Source: an uncultured Acidimicrobiaceae bacterium (GTDB lineage: Bacteria > Actinomycetota > Acidimicrobiia > Spongiisociales > UBA5794). Taken from it: a stretch of DNA of 7,961 nucleotides. Shown here one piece after another: positions 5,930-7,961 of this stretch. The stretch's first letter is position 1, and each line of letters opens with the position of its first letter. The stretch is taken from assembly GCA_947258635.1 (NCBI GenBank), contig CAMYJM010000095.1:1-7961 (forward strand), read 5' to 3'. The notes under the pieces were generated by a model that was not told where the DNA came from, did not search any database, and saw nothing but the letters and a program-made list of their open reading frames with translations. Position numbers and translations under genes: made by a program.

Positions 5930-6307
5930 CTAGACGCCATCGAACGGTCCGGGCTGTGCAGTCGCCGCGACCGCCGTGCCGCAGAACTGGCACGCGGCGA
6001 GGCCGGCGCCGACCTTGGCGGCGCAGCTGCGACACGTGGTGGGCTGGGGCGTCATCTTCCCGTCCGGGACACCGTCGGCCTCGTCCAGGGCCCGAATCCG
6101 CTCATGGAGTTGCTCCTCGGTGAGACCCTGCTCCTCGAGCAGCGACCACATGGCAGCCACAATCAGGGTGAGGCGGTCGACACGATCCTCGATACCGAAT
6201 AGGTCTTCGGTGCTCGGCCCGCTGCGGGAACCCGCCTGGGTGGCGAGGCGCGCCGACTGACGGCCGTGCTCACCGAGCACGTATCCAATCATGAAGGGAA
6301 GGCTCAT
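5930..6307 (-). CDS. Small protein with C-terminal zinc ribbon, function unknown
   Basis: A product of 125 residues. The N-terminal part (MIGYVLGEHG, residues 6-15) is mildly hydrophobic. It is followed by a helical, likely coiled-coil region at about residues 38-76 (IEDRVDRLTLIVAAMWSLLE) with an acidic EEQLHERIRALDEADG stretch, and then a four-cysteine ribbon, CRSC (Cys92, Cys95) and CQFC (Cys106, Cys109), with an Ala-rich tail. I do not recognise a named family. The ATG at 6307 shares the CATG at 6305-6308 with a possible start of the LuxR gene on the other strand; an internal ATG at 6292 (Met6) is a reasonable alternative that would reduce the overlap. No clear ribosome-binding site is seen for either. 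It converges on the lipoprotein gene 5364-5846, with 83 bp between them and no obvious terminator. Confidence 0.7.
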   Translation of the reverse strand: MSLPFMIGYVLGEHGRQSARLATQAGSRSGPSTEDLFGIEDRVDRLTLIVAAMWSLLEEQGLTEEQLHERIRALDEADGVPDGKMTPQPTTCRSCAAKVGAGLAACQFCGTAVAATAQPGPFDGV

Positions 6308-6907
6308 GTGGTGTGAATCGGTTGCCGTTCCGGCTGCCTTGAGGCGTTGGCACGGCTACCGAGCGGCACAGCTGAGAATGGGTTCCGAGCTCCTCCAGAG
6401 CGCGCTGAGCGCCACCGGCTGGTCGGTGGCGCTCGTGAGCGACGACGGTGAGATCGCAGAACTCACCGAGGGAACCACCGAGGTCCTCCGGGACGTCGGT
6501 GTCGATCTGCAGAAGGGACACCACATCCCGGCCTCCTTGGAGCCCACGTTCCTCGAGAAGGTCATCGGCTACGACTGGTTACAGCCGGCGGTGCGTCGCC
6601 GCCGGTGCTCCTCTCGGAACATCCGGACGGAGCAGCCGGGAGCGTTGTTCCCAGTCCGGCCGGGCCTCATGTCGTGCTCGTGCGCTCGGCAACGGCGACC
6701 GACACCAGGCCGCTCGCCGCAGCCGGGCTGACACCGAGGCAGATCGACGTCGCCGTCGCATTGGCTTATGGCGGTACTAACCAGCAAATCGCTCGCCGTC
6801 TCGGTGTCGCCGAGGGAACCGTGAAGAAACACCTCGAGGCGGTTTACCGAACCCTCGAAGTCGACAACCGCGCCAGCGCCGTCGCCAGGGTTCGCTCGCT
6901 GATCTGA
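6306..6907 (+). pseudogene. LuxR-family transcriptional regulator split by a -1 frameshift
   Basis: Two overlapping frames together make one regulator. The first (ATG 6306, or 6291 with five more residues) encodes a likely sensor domain of PAS type, with GWSVALVSDDGEIAELTEGT and FLEKVIGYDWLQPA. It then runs into arginine-rich nonsense to a stop at 6731. From about 6590 the frame one base back continues as ASPPVLLSEHPDG, HVVLVRSATA and a complete GerE/LuxR helix-turn-helix: LTPRQIDVAVALAYGGTNQQ, IARRLGVAEGTVKKHLEAVY, ending at TGA 6905-6907. The switch lies between 6576 and 6605, a GC-rich stretch (CCGGCGGTGCGTCGCCGCCGG). One missing base, for example a G in the GGCGG run near 6587-6592, restores a protein of about 200 residues. 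No slippery heptamer is seen. It may be a genuine mutation or an assembly error; the downstream domain is well conserved, so an error or recent mutation is likely. An AAGGGA lies 6-12 nt before ATG 6306. Confidence 0.85.
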
Positions 6908-6929
6908 GCCGGCTACGTCGAATGACGTA

Positions 6930-6958
6930 TTCATCGGTGAGGATGACCGCCCTAAGTT
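6930..6958 (+). promoter_or_regulatory. Possible promoter for the 7011 lipoprotein gene
   Basis: TTCATC (6930-6935) and TAAGTT (6953-6958) are separated by 17 bp in the gap between the LuxR gene and the lipoprotein gene. The -10 match is fair and the -35 match is weak. Transcription would start near 6965, giving a leader of about 45 nt. Confidence 0.3.
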
Positions 6959-7010
6959 GGTACGCGCTCGCATTTGTGCGAGCTGCGACGGAGCGGATGG
7001 AGTTGTCGGC

Positions 7011-7508
7011 ATGACCGAGGGGAGGCGGCTCGAGACGGCGTGGAGATCGCTCGTGCTCATGGCCGTAGTGGCGGTCGTCCTCCTCGTGGGTTGTGGGGGC
7101 GGGGAGGATGCCGGCGCCGACGGTACTGAGATTGAGGCCGGCGACTCTGACGTCGTTGCCAACGCCGGGTCGGGAGGTGGATCGGGGTCGGCGGATCTGG
7201 GCGAGTTCTCGGTGATGAACGTGCCCGGCGGCGTCGTCTATGTGGCCTATGCAGCTGACGACCAGGTGATCCTCGACTACCCGGCCGGTGAGATCGATCG
7301 AATCGTTTCATTCTTTGACGACTTCACGTCGCAAGAGGGCGGCTACCAGCGTCAGCAGTCCGGCAGCGGCGGGTTTGTCTACACCAACACGCTCGCCGAC
7401 GATTCCGCCGACCTCATCACTATCACGGTCGGCCGCGACGTAGTGAGCTCGGACCTCGATAATGAGGGTGTGGTCACGTTCGTCACTATCGCTCGAACGT
7501 CGCGGTAA
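7011..7508 (+). CDS. Putative secreted lipoprotein, function unknown
   Basis: The 165-residue product begins MTEGRRLETAWRSL, then a hydrophobic core (residues 13-26) and LVGC with Cys28, a good lipobox, followed by a Gly/Asp/Glu-rich low-complexity linker (residues about 29-62) as often found after lipidation sites. The folded part, from about residue 63, contains FSVMNVPGGVVYVAY, DYPAGEIDRIVSFFDDFTSQ, GGYQRQQSG and an ITITVGRDV/VTFVTIART pair of strands; it is likely a small alpha/beta domain of the envelope. No family is recognised. ATG 7011 is chosen because GGAG (6999-7002) lies 8 nt upstream and the signal peptide then has normal length; in-frame starts further up (6957) add a cysteine-containing stretch without signal features. 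This is one of the few genes here with a conventional ribosome-binding site. It converges on the amidohydrolase, 49 bp apart. Confidence 0.82.
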   Translation: MTEGRRLETAWRSLVLMAVVAVVLLVGCGGGEDAGADGTEIEAGDSDVVANAGSGGGSGSADLGEFSVMNVPGGVVYVAYAADDQVILDYPAGEIDRIVSFFDDFTSQEGGYQRQQSGSGGFVYTNTLADDSADLITITVGRDVVSSDLDNEGVVTFVTIARTSR

Positions 7509-7557
7509 CAACGGCGATGATCTCCCTCTTGCGCTACACCGCCACCTTCGTGCCCGG

Positions 7558-7961
7558 CTACCCGGCGATCCACCACAGACCGGCGCCGGTGACGTCCACC
7601 ATCTCTCCGCCAACGTAGGTCGCCAGGACCTCCGTGGCGCGTAGCTCGTCCGGCGTGGCGGCCAGCGGATCGCGATCCACCACAACGAGGTCGGCCGGGC
7701 TGCCCGCGGCGAGCGGCGGCGGTTCGCCCAGAGCTTGTGCCGCCGCCGTGGTGTACATCTCCAGAGCCTCGGCCGCACTGAGTGCCTCCTCGGGCACGAT
7801 TCCGGCACGGTCGCGGGTGAGCGCCATGGCCTCCCAGGGGTTGGGCGCCTCGACCGGCGAATCCGAGCCCCCGACGACGATCGCTCCGGCCCGCTGCAAG
7901 GTGGCGAAAGCGTACGTGCGGCGCAGCCGGTCGGGACCCACGCGGCTCTCGATCCAGTCGG
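7558..7961 (-). CDS. Amidohydrolase (amidohydrolase_3/YtcJ type), C-terminal part
   Basis: The frame is open to the window's right edge, so only the last 133 residues are visible. Seen: DWIESRVGPDRLRRTYAF at the left end of the fragment, AGAIVVGGSDSPVE, in which the Asp of SDSP is the expected metal-site or catalytic acid of the TIM-barrel amidohydrolase fold, then PNPWEAMALTRD, an ALEMYTTAAAQALGE helix, and the closing beta-sandwich strands GSPADLVVVDRDPLA and VLATYVGGEMVD. This order (SDSPVE, PNPWEAM, T-AA-ALGE, G-ADLVVLD) is characteristic of the YtcJ-like branch of amidohydrolases, which hydrolyse amide or related bonds of small molecules; the substrate cannot be read from this part. The N-terminal metal-binding HxH lies outside the window. 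The stop TAG is at 7560-7558. Confidence 0.92.
   Translation of the reverse strand, partial: DWIESRVGPDRLRRTYAFATLQRAGAIVVGGSDSPVEAPNPWEAMALTRDRAGIVPEEALSAAEALEMYTTAAAQALGEPPPLAAGSPADLVVVDRDPLAATPDELRATEVLATYVGGEMVDVTGAGLWWIAG

Noticed and set aside
6576..6605. Programmed -1 ribosomal frameshift in the LuxR gene
   Set aside because: No X-XXY-YYZ slippery heptamer is in the right frame; a single lost base in a G/C run is simpler.

Overview
The window is high-GC DNA with mostly compact gene spacing and several genes that appear to be transcribed without a leader. It also carries an LCP protein, LuxR-type regulator fragments and small zinc-ribbon proteins. Together these suggest an actinobacterium, perhaps a marine or aquatic lineage such as Acidimicrobiia; that placement is an inference.

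Layout: (1) 1-660, plus strand: C-terminal part of a class V (PLP-dependent) aminotransferase. (2) 676-3475, minus strand: ilvD (dihydroxy-acid dehydratase) followed by an LCP (LytR-CpsA-Psr) envelope protein. The 91 bp between them hold an unusual AT-richer patch of inverted repeats. (3) 3565-5846, plus strand: a co-directional cluster diverging from ilvD. It contains a DddP-like M24-fold protein (candidate DMSP lyase), a 78-codon SelW/Rdx gene with an in-frame TGA (selenocysteine) that standard gene callers would miss, a 63-residue zinc-ribbon protein, and an overlapping lipoprotein gene. (4) 5930-6307, minus strand: a small protein with a C-terminal zinc ribbon. (5) 6306-6907, plus strand: a LuxR-family regulator split by a -1 frameshift. 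(6) 7011-7508, plus strand: a second lipoprotein. (7) 7558-7961, minus strand: C-terminal end of an amidohydrolase of the YtcJ type.

The strongest discovery is the selenoprotein at 4907-5143. It reads CxxU in the Rdx redox motif, and the TGA lies inside a perfect 8-bp inverted repeat capped by a second short stem, as expected for a bacterial SECIS element. It sits 31 bp downstream of the dddP-like gene, in which all six metal-ligand positions and the catalytic Tyr and Asp of DddP can be seen. Four genes (ilvD, dddP-like, selW, zinc ribbon) share a TANNNT hexamer 6-7 nt before the start codon, which implies leaderless mRNAs. A functional link between candidate DMSP cleavage and the selenoprotein is possible but rests only on adjacency.
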